Source: NC2004 sp050874905
Lineage (GTDB): Bacteria; Bacillota; Clostridia; Lachnospirales; Lachnospiraceae
Assembly (NCBI GenBank): GCA_050874905.1
Contig: JBNMLP010000025.1
Location: 1 to 31,987 of the forward strand
Direction of reading: 5' to 3'
DNA length: 31,987 nucleotides
The number at the start of each line of letters is the position of its first letter. The first letter of the stretch is position 1. Shown here in pieces: positions 14,997-21,936 of the stretch. Both the position numbers and the translations under genes were made by a program. The notes beneath the pieces were generated by a model. The model had not been told where the DNA came from. It saw nothing but the letters and a program-made list of their open reading frames with translations, and did no database searches.

Positions 14997-15722
14997 ATGA
15001 ACAAACGCACGATGGTTTATGCGATCACATTAGTATGGGTGGCAGTGCTGCTGCAATGTGTGGTGACGCTTGGATTGAAAAATGATGGTAAGATCACGGA
15101 GGCATTTTTATCCGGAGAATCCTCGCCGCTTACCGGAACGCTTACGGTGAAAGGAGAACTTTCCAATTATCTGTACTCTGTTACGGAAAAAAAGGAGCTG
15201 CTTTCATATCTTGCTTCTTCTTTAAATATGACAGAGTATCAGGAAGTGATTGAGGAAGAGGCGGAGCAGTACCGGATCATGAGCAAAAATCAGCTTGCCA
15301 GTGTGGATATTTCTTTGAAAGAGGGAGCCGGGGACAAAAAACAGGTGCTTGTTACAACGATCACGCTGACGGACCGGATGGATTCCATTATCCACTACAA
15401 GGAAGTTTTGGAGAAAAGCTATGATGCACTGGGACTTTCCTGCCAGAGCGGCATCAGTATGAAGGGCAGCTACGAGGGAAAATTGAGCAGTGAGCGCATG
15501 AATGAGATCAAAGACACGATGTTTCGGGTGCTCGAAAGCCGCGAACTAAAAAAACAGACATTAGAAGATAAGACGATCTACTATGGTTATACCAACCGAT
15601 TAGATGTATATCAAAGAATGAATCACAAAAGGGTGAACACGCAGCTTATATTTTCCTTTTCCCAAACGGACAGACGCACCTATTTAAATCTCGCCATACC
15701 TTATTATAATGAAGATTTTTGA
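14997..15722 (+). CDS. YwmB-like exported protein
   Basis: A 241-residue protein with an N-terminal membrane or signal segment (TMVYAITLVWVAVLLQCVVTL). The rest shows the alternating strand/helix pattern of the YwmB family (DUF1779), proteins with a TATA-box-binding-like fold but outside the cytoplasm and of unknown function. Supporting pieces are the central stretch QVLVTTITLTDRMDSIIHYKEVLEKSYDALG, the late DKTIYYGYTN and the ending NLAIPYYNEDF. The assignment rests on overall pattern and is moderate. Translation would start at 14997 from AAGGGGG buried in the preceding hairpin, so expression may be conditional. It begins a run of four same-strand genes reaching 19897. In Bacillus, ywmB lies near cell-wall and sporulation genes; that context is not seen here. 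Confidence 0.55.
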   Translation: MNKRTMVYAITLVWVAVLLQCVVTLGLKNDGKITEAFLSGESSPLTGTLTVKGELSNYLYSVTEKKELLSYLASSLNMTEYQEVIEEEAEQYRIMSKNQLASVDISLKEGAGDKKQVLVTTITLTDRMDSIIHYKEVLEKSYDALGLSCQSGISMKGSYEGKLSSERMNEIKDTMFRVLESRELKKQTLEDKTIYYGYTNRLDVYQRMNHKRVNTQLIFSFSQTDRRTYLNLAIPYYNEDF

Positions 15723-15778
15723 CACAGAGTGGGTTCCTTTTGCATAGGCTATAGCAAAAAGAAACAGGTAGCAGAAGG

Positions 15779-16150
15779 ATGGAACAGAGTCTTAAGTATT
15801 TAATGGATTACGAAGAAGATGAAAAACAGTGGCAGGAGGATTATAAAAAGCTGCACCGCTGTTATCCGAAGGAAGCGAAAATGTATTATGATCTGGTGTC
15901 CGAAGCGTTAGACCGTCTGGAATACGAGGATTCCATGATGTATCGGGAGTCGGTGGATGAGGCAAGTGTACAAAAGCTTGCAATGGATCTTGGTCAAAAG
16001 ATCGGCTGCAGTGCTGATCAGATGATCTGTTATCCGCTTTTGATGGTGCTTCTTCTGGATGAGATCTATGTGCGGCGCATGCGAAAATGCCGCCATCAAA
16101 AAAAGTTTCGTGAAAACTCTTGTGCTTTTCCCCCTAATTCTTTAAAATAA
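15779..16150 (+). CDS. Small unknown cytoplasmic protein
   Basis: A 123-residue protein that I do not recognise. It is rich in charged helices (MDYEEDEKQWQEDYKKLHRCYP, YYDLVSEALDRLEYEDSMM), followed by a hydrophobic helix (MICYPLLMVLLLDEIYVRRMRKC) and a basic tail. No signal peptide, metal motif or known domain is visible. The ribosome site is poor: AGGT lies about eight bases before the ATG, while GAAGG touches it, so it may be translated by coupling or at low level. The same-strand position between the YwmB-like gene (56-base gap) and the methyltransferase gene (61-base gap) suggests a shared transcript. Between it and the upstream gene there is a weak hairpin around 15735-15763 (TTCCTTTTGC/GCAAAAAGAA) without a T-run. 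Confidence 0.6.
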   Translation: MEQSLKYLMDYEEDEKQWQEDYKKLHRCYPKEAKMYYDLVSEALDRLEYEDSMMYRESVDEASVQKLAMDLGQKIGCSADQMICYPLLMVLLLDEIYVRRMRKCRHQKKFRENSCAFPPNSLK

Positions 16151-16211
16151 GAATCGACAGGAACAGACAAAACACATCGATTTTTAATGGAAAAACAAAA
16201 GGAACAGAAAT

Positions 16212-17363
16212 ATGGAAACATTATCCGATATATTAGATAAATATCTAACAACTGACTTGAAACAGATCATAGCCAGTAACCCAAGAAAGAAGGAGGGAGC
16301 CACAAAGATCAAGATCCGTCCGGTTTTGATCAAAGAAGAACTGTATTATCAGGTTTCTTCTTTCATAGGGACAAAAGTATTTCACGAAAATCATAAAAGA
16401 GAGGATATTTTAGCAAGGATCAGTCCTTCCCTGCAGACTGCATTTAAACAGATCCAGGTGATCACAAGGGAAGAGACGATCACGGTCTTAAGCAGCAAAA
16501 AGGGACACCAATCGATCTCCAGAAAAAAGGTGAAGACAGTAATGCCGGCGAACTTAAGCCACAACCGGGTGAAACGTTATCTGATTGAGGAGGGGACGCC
16601 GGTTCCTTTTTTAGTGGATCTTGGTGTCATGAATGCTGAGGGAAAAGTACACGCAAGGCAGCAGGACAAGTTCCGCCAGATCAACCGTTTTCTGGAAATG
16701 GTGCTGGATGTGGAAAAGGAGCTTCCGACGGATCAGCCGCTTACGATCCTGGATTTTGGCTGCGGCAAATCGTACCTTACCTTTGCTCTCTACTACTATA
16801 TGACCGTGCTCAAAAAGCGCAGGGTACATATGATCGGTCTTGATCTGAAAGAAGATGTGATCGATGCATGTAACAAGCTTGCGAAGCAGTATGGCTATGA
16901 CGGACTTGCTTTTTTAACCGGAGACATCAAAGATTATGAAGGCTATGACAAGGTGGATATGGTGGTAACACTTCATGCCTGTGATACTGCGACCGATTAC
17001 GCACTTTATAAGGCGATGCAGTGGGATGCCAAAGTGATCTTAAGCGTCCCGTGCTGCCAGCATGAGTTGAATCAGGTGCTCAAAAATGAGACATTAGAGG
17101 CAATGCTTTCTTATGGTATCATCAAGGAGCGGTTCTGCGCCCTTGCAACGGATGTCATCCGGGCAGAGCTTTTGAAAAGTGTCGGCTATGAGACGCAGAT
17201 CCTGGAATTCATTGATATCGAAAATACACCAAAAAACCTGTTGCTGCGCGCGGTAAAAAAAGCGGGACAGGCACCGGGAAAAAGTGATGCATTTGTCCGT
17301 TTCCAGTCATTTCTCGGACAGGAACTTACGTTACAGCGTTTGATGAAGGAGGAAGGCATATGA
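16212..17363 (+). CDS. Class I SAM-dependent methyltransferase (Methyltransf_32 type)
   Basis: A 383-residue cytoplasmic protein. The N-terminal ~170 residues form a specific domain containing MPANLSHNRVKRYLIEEGTPVPFLVDLGVM. The Rossmann methyltransferase domain follows: motif I LDFGCGKSYLT (180-190), motif II HMIGLDLKEDV with an acidic residue for the ribose hydroxyls, VDMVVTLHACDTATDYAL (250-264), and SVPCCQHELNQ (278-288). The LHACDTATD and PCCQHEL motifs mark the Methyltransf_32 group, related to eukaryotic METTL25 and GSTCD-like proteins; the bacterial substrate is not known to me. Its stop overlaps the start of the next gene by four bases (ATGA). The ATG is preceded by AAAAGGAACAG, a modest ribosome site. 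Confidence 0.82.
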   Translation: METLSDILDKYLTTDLKQIIASNPRKKEGATKIKIRPVLIKEELYYQVSSFIGTKVFHENHKREDILARISPSLQTAFKQIQVITREETITVLSSKKGHQSISRKKVKTVMPANLSHNRVKRYLIEEGTPVPFLVDLGVMNAEGKVHARQQDKFRQINRFLEMVLDVEKELPTDQPLTILDFGCGKSYLTFALYYYMTVLKKRRVHMIGLDLKEDVIDACNKLAKQYGYDGLAFLTGDIKDYEGYDKVDMVVTLHACDTATDYALYKAMQWDAKVILSVPCCQHELNQVLKNETLEAMLSYGIIKERFCALATDVIRAELLKSVGYETQILEFIDIENTPKNLLLRAVKKAGQAPGKSDAFVRFQSFLGQELTLQRLMKEEGI

Positions 17364-19897
17364 GAAACCGGGTAATACAGATCATCGTATTTATTGTCTG
17401 CTTTATCGGTGGCGTGATCGGCATCAATTATGTGATGGGAACGAATGCGGGGGACAACACACTTTCCATGGATCAGGCGACGCTTCCTCTGGTCTATACG
17501 AAGGTTGCATCTGAAAATGTCAACTGTCTGCATGGGTATACGTCAGACATTGATGCAGCTTTGCTGCGTGATACACTAACCCCGCTGGAAGAAGGTGAGC
17601 CGATCTCCCTTCTGATCGAAAATGACAATTATACGATCAAGAAAATGCATTATGAGCTGCGCAGTGCAGATGCATCTTCTTTGGTGGAGGACGGTGATAT
17701 CAAGTCCTTTAAAACCGATAAAAATAAGCGGTTAAAGGCGGATCTTTCCATCCGGATGCAGTTAAAGGAAGATCAGGATTACATTTTAAAGCTGGTCCTC
17801 GTAACCGAAGGTGGTGTGGATCTGACTTATTATACACGGGTACTTTACGGAACGGATCTTCATATGAAGGAACAGATCGCGTTTTGTAAGAAGTTTAATG
17901 AGGCACTGCTCAGCAAGCAGGATGCCGAACAGATGAAGACCTATCTGGAGCCTGATCCTTCCAAAACATCGACGGATCTTGGACATGTGGATATTACGTC
18001 CAGCTTTGAAGCGATTACTTATGCAGATATGGCTCCATCTTTTTTATCCAAGCCGATGATCTCGATCACAAATGTCAATCAGGATGTAGCTTCCTTGAAG
18101 TTCCGTTATGTCTTAAGTGCCAAGAGCAGCGGAGGAAATCAGGAATATTATGAGGCGCAAGAGACGTATCGGGTGCGCTATACAAAGGATCGGATGTATC
18201 TGTTAAGCTATGACAGAACGATGGAATCTTTTTATGATCCGGTCTTTACCAGTACGTCGTCAAACAGTTTAAAACTTGGAATTGCAAAGAATTCCGGCCT
18301 TTCTTATATGGTCAGTAAGGATAACAAACAGGCTGCATTTGTCAAAAATCAAGAGCTTTATCTTTACGATAACGACTCGGCGCAGGTGGTAAAGGTGTTC
18401 AGCTTTTTGCAGGAGGATAAAGTCAATGTCAGGGACAGCTATGACCAGCACGGTATCAAGATCATGCGCATTGATGAGAAAGGGAATCTTGCCTTTTTGG
18501 TGTACGGTTACATGAACCGTGGACGGTATGAGGGACAGAATGGAATTTTATTCTACGAATATCATGCGGAGGAAAACCAGATCGAGGAGATTGCTTTTGT
18601 TCCATCTAAACAGCCATTTGCCGCATTGACAGAGGATGTGCAGCAGGTTGCTTATATGAACAAAAAGCGTACTATTTATGTGACATTAAACGGCGGGTTA
18701 TATGAAATTGATCCACAAAAGAAGAGTGCAAAGCTTAGTATGGATCAGGTGGCGAGTGATACCGTAGTGGCTTCGAAGGATTATCATCTGATCGCACTTT
18801 ATTCGGATGCGGATATCCGGAATAACCAGACGATCACAGTGAAGAATCTGAATGATCAGAAGGAGCATACGATCAAGGCAGACGAGGGAGAAGTCCTTCG
18901 TTCACTCGGATTTGTCGATGAGGATTTTGTGTATGGAAAGGTAAGGACAAGTGACATTGTATCACAGGATGCTGATACCATTTACTATCCGATGTATGAG
19001 ATCGTCATCATGAATAAAGATGGAGAAATAGTAAAACGTTATAAGCCGAAGAAGTCCAGCCAGTATGTGATGTCTGCCACGATCACAGGTACATTGGTCG
19101 AGCTTCATTTGTCCCAATATAAAAATGGTTCTTTCCATGAGCAGGGAAGTTATCACATTATGGGAAATGAAGGAGAGGAACAAAAGAGTGTAATGCTCGA
19201 TTATACCTATAACTCTGTGCGTTACAAGGAGCTTTATATGGTATTTCCGAATACTGTATATGTGACGGAGGAGCCAAAATCCGCGGCATCGAAAGAGAAA
19301 CGTGTGGATGCGGGTCAGACGATCAAGGCAGAGGAAGATGATATAACACTTACCAGGTACTATATCTATCACAACGGTGAGATCAGTGCATCGGTAAATA
19401 CCGCATCGGAGGCGATCCGACAGGCGGCAAAGGAACAGGGCGGTGTGATCAACAGCCGACAGAAGACGATCTGGGATTATAGTGGAATCAAGGAATATGG
19501 TACGGTCGGGGATGATGTCCCAATGGTGAAAGCTGATGATGTCAGTGACAGCAAGGCGGCAGCAGTTGCCATGCTGCTGCAATACGAGGGTGCGGAAACG
19601 ACCAAAGAGAGTCTTGACAAAGAAAAAGAAGTGACTGCGCTCATGTCAGAAGGCAAATCCATAGAGGCAGTTAATTTAAGTGGTATTACGCTTTCGGATG
19701 CTATGTATTATGTCTGTCAGAAGCATCCGGTCATCGCACGCAGAAAGGATGGAAGTTATATTCTGATCACCAGCTTTAACGCATCGCTGGTACGATACAG
19801 TGATCCACTTTCCGGTGAAGTAAAACGGGATGATTTTGAAACGGTGAGCAAAGAGCTTTTGGATGCGGGAAATTGTTTCTACAGCTATGTAAAATAG
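17360..19897 (+). CDS. Membrane-anchored extracellular protein with degenerate C39-like C-terminal domain
   Basis: An 845-residue protein with one N-terminal membrane segment (VIQIIVFIVCFIGGVIGINYV, residues ~5-25) and a large outside part. Residues ~270-640 show repeats of short strands (GLSYMVSKDNKQAAFVKNQELYLYD, KIMRIDEKGNLAFLVYGYMNRG, IYVTLNGGLYEID, VASKDYHLIALYSD) that suggest a beta-propeller. The last ~125 residues look like a papain-like C39 peptidase fold: SDSKAAAVAMLLQYEG is in place of the usual DCGPAAxAMxLxYxG, and HPVIARRKDGSYILITSFN...RYSDPLSGEV in place of PVIxxxxxGHYVVVxGYD...DPxxG. The catalytic Cys is Ser731 and the His position is Ser799; only the Asp-Pro (815-816) remains. 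It should be a non-hydrolytic binding module. Function unknown. The gene is translationally coupled to the methyltransferase. Confidence 0.7.
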   Translation: MRNRVIQIIVFIVCFIGGVIGINYVMGTNAGDNTLSMDQATLPLVYTKVASENVNCLHGYTSDIDAALLRDTLTPLEEGEPISLLIENDNYTIKKMHYELRSADASSLVEDGDIKSFKTDKNKRLKADLSIRMQLKEDQDYILKLVLVTEGGVDLTYYTRVLYGTDLHMKEQIAFCKKFNEALLSKQDAEQMKTYLEPDPSKTSTDLGHVDITSSFEAITYADMAPSFLSKPMISITNVNQDVASLKFRYVLSAKSSGGNQEYYEAQETYRVRYTKDRMYLLSYDRTMESFYDPVFTSTSSNSLKLGIAKNSGLSYMVSKDNKQAAFVKNQELYLYDNDSAQVVKVFSFLQEDKVNVRDSYDQHGIKIMRIDEKGNLAFLVYGYMNRGRYEGQNGILFYEYHAEENQIEEIAFVPSKQPFAALTEDVQQVAYMNKKRTIYVTLNGGLYEIDPQKKSAKLSMDQVASDTVVASKDYHLIALYSDADIRNNQTITVKNLNDQKEHTIKADEGEVLRSLGFVDEDFVYGKVRTSDIVSQDADTIYYPMYEIVIMNKDGEIVKRYKPKKSSQYVMSATITGTLVELHLSQYKNGSFHEQGSYHIMGNEGEEQKSVMLDYTYNSVRYKELYMVFPNTVYVTEEPKSAASKEKRVDAGQTIKAEEDDITLTRYYIYHNGEISASVNTASEAIRQAAKEQGGVINSRQKTIWDYSGIKEYGTVGDDVPMVKADDVSDSKAAAVAMLLQYEGAETTKESLDKEKEVTALMSEGKSIEAVNLSGITLSDAMYYVCQKHPVIARRKDGSYILITSFNASLVRYSDPLSGEVKRDDFETVSKELLDAGNCFYSYVK

Positions 19898-19898
19898 G

Positions 19899-19927
19899 TA
19901 GCTTTTTCCCCTGATATACGGTATAAT
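19899..19927 (+). promoter_or_regulatory. Possible promoter for the AAA-lid-like gene
   Basis: A perfect TATAAT at 19922-19927 lies 48 bases before the chosen start. The -35 position (TAGCTT at 19899-19904) is poor, so the promoter may need an activator. Confidence 0.35.
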
Positions 19928-19974
19928 TTAAATACTTATGATGTATTTTGGATGAGCAGGATGGAGGAAATCAT

Positions 19975-21069
19975 ATGAAAATTAAATTCCGCGCAGAATT
20001 TGCAAGAGACTGGGTGATGACTCGCGAGAGTACAATGGGAAAGAACCCGATCAATCATTTGAGAGATTGTATTCAGAAGATCGTTGGAGAAAACGGAAAG
20101 ATCAAAACGCTGGATTCCGGATATACAGATTGTAATCTGATGATTTTCCTGGGAGATGTCACTTATGAAGGCTTTGAGATTCAATTGTGGCAGACCTTAG
20201 AGGATGAATTCCAGATTGGAAAAGGCTCCAGAGAGGCTGTGATTTCCTATGAAAAGATCCTGGAGGAAGAGGAGTTAGAAGAAGTAAAACGGCAGCAGTT
20301 TTTAAATGCCTTAAAGGGAAAGGTAGATATGCTGCTCGGAGCAGCTCCTTATAAAGCATTGTTAGATGAGCTGATGAATGTGGCTCCGCAGATCACGGCG
20401 ATGGGGGTACAACGGGTATTCAATGCAAGAGCCTATCTGTTTTCTCTGGATGAAGGTTGTGGTTACAGCACCTATCTGGACATATTTGCCAATGTGGTAA
20501 ACAGTCTGGATCTGTTTGAATTTTCCGATGAGAACAATAAGGTGATCGAAACAACTGTGGAGAAGAATGACAAAGATCCATGGCTTCAGTATAATGGTAT
20601 TGGTAATTTCAAGGGCAAATGCATCAGCTTTGATATCAGCCAGTGGGTGCATGATCCGGATGATCCCGGATTTAAGAAATTGCTCCGCAAGCTTCGTGCT
20701 GTGCAGAAGGATTATATTTATGTGTTCCGTATTCCTTACATGGAGGAGCCGCAGCTTGGTCGTGTATACCAGACGATCAGTGATGCACTTTACACGGAAA
20801 AGGTAGTATTTCCACCATTTACCTATAAAGAGTATTTCCAGTATATCAAAGAGCCGCTTGCAAAATATCATTTCCAGGTAGCAGAGGATGCAAAGGATGA
20901 GTTTAACAAGAGGGTATTAGATGAGAAGAGTAAGGGAAGCTTCTACGGACTTCGCAGTATGCGTAAGCTCGCATATGAAATGATGTACCGTAAAATGCTT
21001 CGAAACGCAGAGACCGGTGTAGCAGATCTGATGATTCACGGAGAGGATCTGGCCGGCTGGGCAGATTAG
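19975..21069 (+). CDS. Unknown protein with AAA+ lid-like C-terminus
   Basis: A 364-residue cytoplasmic protein starting MKIKFRAEFARDWVMTRES; GGAGG lies seven bases before this ATG, while an upstream in-frame ATG at 19948 has no site. The C-terminal ~90 residues (FPPFTYKEYFQYI, FQVAEDAKDEFNKRV, GSFYGLRSMRKLAYEMMYRKMLRN) resemble the helical lid of SpoVK/CbxX-type AAA+ ATPases, and the part before it (DYIYVFRIPYMEEPQLGRVYQTISD) resembles the end of an AAA core. No Walker A (GxxxxGKT) or Walker B motif is visible, so ATP hydrolysis is unlikely. The N-terminal half is not recognised (CQ..., TDCNLMIFLGDV). The gene is followed after 19 bases by a two-membrane-segment protein. The AAA reading is inference from pattern; a diverged partner subunit of a true ATPase is possible. 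Confidence 0.6.
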   Translation: MKIKFRAEFARDWVMTRESTMGKNPINHLRDCIQKIVGENGKIKTLDSGYTDCNLMIFLGDVTYEGFEIQLWQTLEDEFQIGKGSREAVISYEKILEEEELEEVKRQQFLNALKGKVDMLLGAAPYKALLDELMNVAPQITAMGVQRVFNARAYLFSLDEGCGYSTYLDIFANVVNSLDLFEFSDENNKVIETTVEKNDKDPWLQYNGIGNFKGKCISFDISQWVHDPDDPGFKKLLRKLRAVQKDYIYVFRIPYMEEPQLGRVYQTISDALYTEKVVFPPFTYKEYFQYIKEPLAKYHFQVAEDAKDEFNKRVLDEKSKGSFYGLRSMRKLAYEMMYRKMLRNAETGVADLMIHGEDLAGWAD

Positions 21070-21088
21070 AGAGTGAGTAGTACATAAA

Positions 21089-21571
21089 ATGATCGATCAT
21101 TTTGAACAAACATTGGATGTTGACTGTCAGGTGCTTTTAAATCGTCTGAAAGAAGAGATCATAGAAGACACAAAGGACAACGTCAGAGAACGGAACAAAG
21201 AAGGTATTTATATGGGAAAGGTAGGAGCCAAAAAGTTCTACTTTCTGTATAAACCACCATACATGCCCACGATCCGCTTCTGTACCATGATGAAGGGAGA
21301 TTTAAGTGAGAGCAGTGAGAAAAAAACGAGGATGCGTTACCGCTTCCAAAAGTCAGGCAGCGCATTGATCAGTGCCATACTTATTATGCTTGTGATCACG
21401 GTACTTGTATTTTATTCTCAGTTTAGCAATCAGCTGAATCTGGCAGCGCAGCTTTGCCTGTGGGGATTCTGGGTTCTTTGTATGGCAGCCGGTTTGTGCA
21501 GTCTGATCCCGATGCGCATGGCAAAAGAACGTTTGCTTTCCTATATGAAACAATTATCCATAGAGAAATAA
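21089..21571 (+). CDS. Unknown protein with two membrane segments
   Basis: A 160-residue protein. Residues 1-95 are soluble (MIDHFEQTLDVDCQVLLNRLKEE, KKFYFLYKPPYMPTIRFCTMMKGDL), followed by two hydrophobic segments (ALISAILIMLVITVLVFYSQF and LAAQLCLWGFWVLCMAAGLCSLIP) and a short basic/polar C-terminus. This would place both ends in the cytoplasm. The family is not recognised. It lies 19 bases after the AAA-lid-like gene in the same direction and probably acts with it. A hairpin cluster follows the stop codon immediately. Confidence 0.65.
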   Translation: MIDHFEQTLDVDCQVLLNRLKEEIIEDTKDNVRERNKEGIYMGKVGAKKFYFLYKPPYMPTIRFCTMMKGDLSESSEKKTRMRYRFQKSGSALISAILIMLVITVLVFYSQFSNQLNLAAQLCLWGFWVLCMAAGLCSLIPMRMAKERLLSYMKQLSIEK

Positions 21572-21572
21572 A

Positions 21573-21716
21573 AAAACAACGGAGACAGGTCACGCTGCTT
21601 CGTTGTTTTCATTTTGGGTATAGAAAAACCACTCTATTAGCGGGGGGGAGAGTGGTTCTTCATCTATCTAATAGGGAGCAAATATCTTTAGAAACATAGC
21701 GATCTAAAAATATTTG
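21573..21716 (+). terminator. Cluster of three hairpins after the two-gene unit
   Basis: Three stems follow one another. AAAACAACG (21573-21581) pairs with 21601-21609 and is followed by a T-rich stretch, the likely terminator. ACCACTCT (21628-21635) pairs with 21649-21656 around a G-rich loop. CAAATATCTTTAGA (21679-21692) pairs with 21703-21716 with one mismatch. CTATTAG (21634-21640) can also pair with CTAATAG (21668-21674), which would compete with the second stem. The stretch 21572-21936 otherwise holds no gene. Confidence 0.55.
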
Positions 21717-21836
21717 TCGTGATTAGCAATATTTAATAACACAGTTATTATAGCATACAAAATAGATGCTGACAAGGGACAAATGAAAAAAAGTCAAAAA
21801 ATACGGGAAAAAAGCCATAGAAATAGTATATTTCCA

Positions 21837-21866
21837 TTGACGAGAACCGATATATTGTGGTAATAA
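21837..21866 (+). promoter_or_regulatory. Promoter for the penicillin-binding protein gene
   Basis: TTGACG (21837-21842), an 18-base spacer, and TAATAA (21861-21866), about 70 bases before the start codon. Confidence 0.5.
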
Positions 21867-21936
21867 TATACTGTGGGTAATTTGTACCCACTCCCTTATT
21901 TTATATCAATTTTTTAAAGAAATCAGAGGTGACAAC

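Noticed and set aside
18962..19582. 206-codon minus-strand frame
   Set aside because: Antisense to the propeller-like protein gene; no ribosome site or motif.
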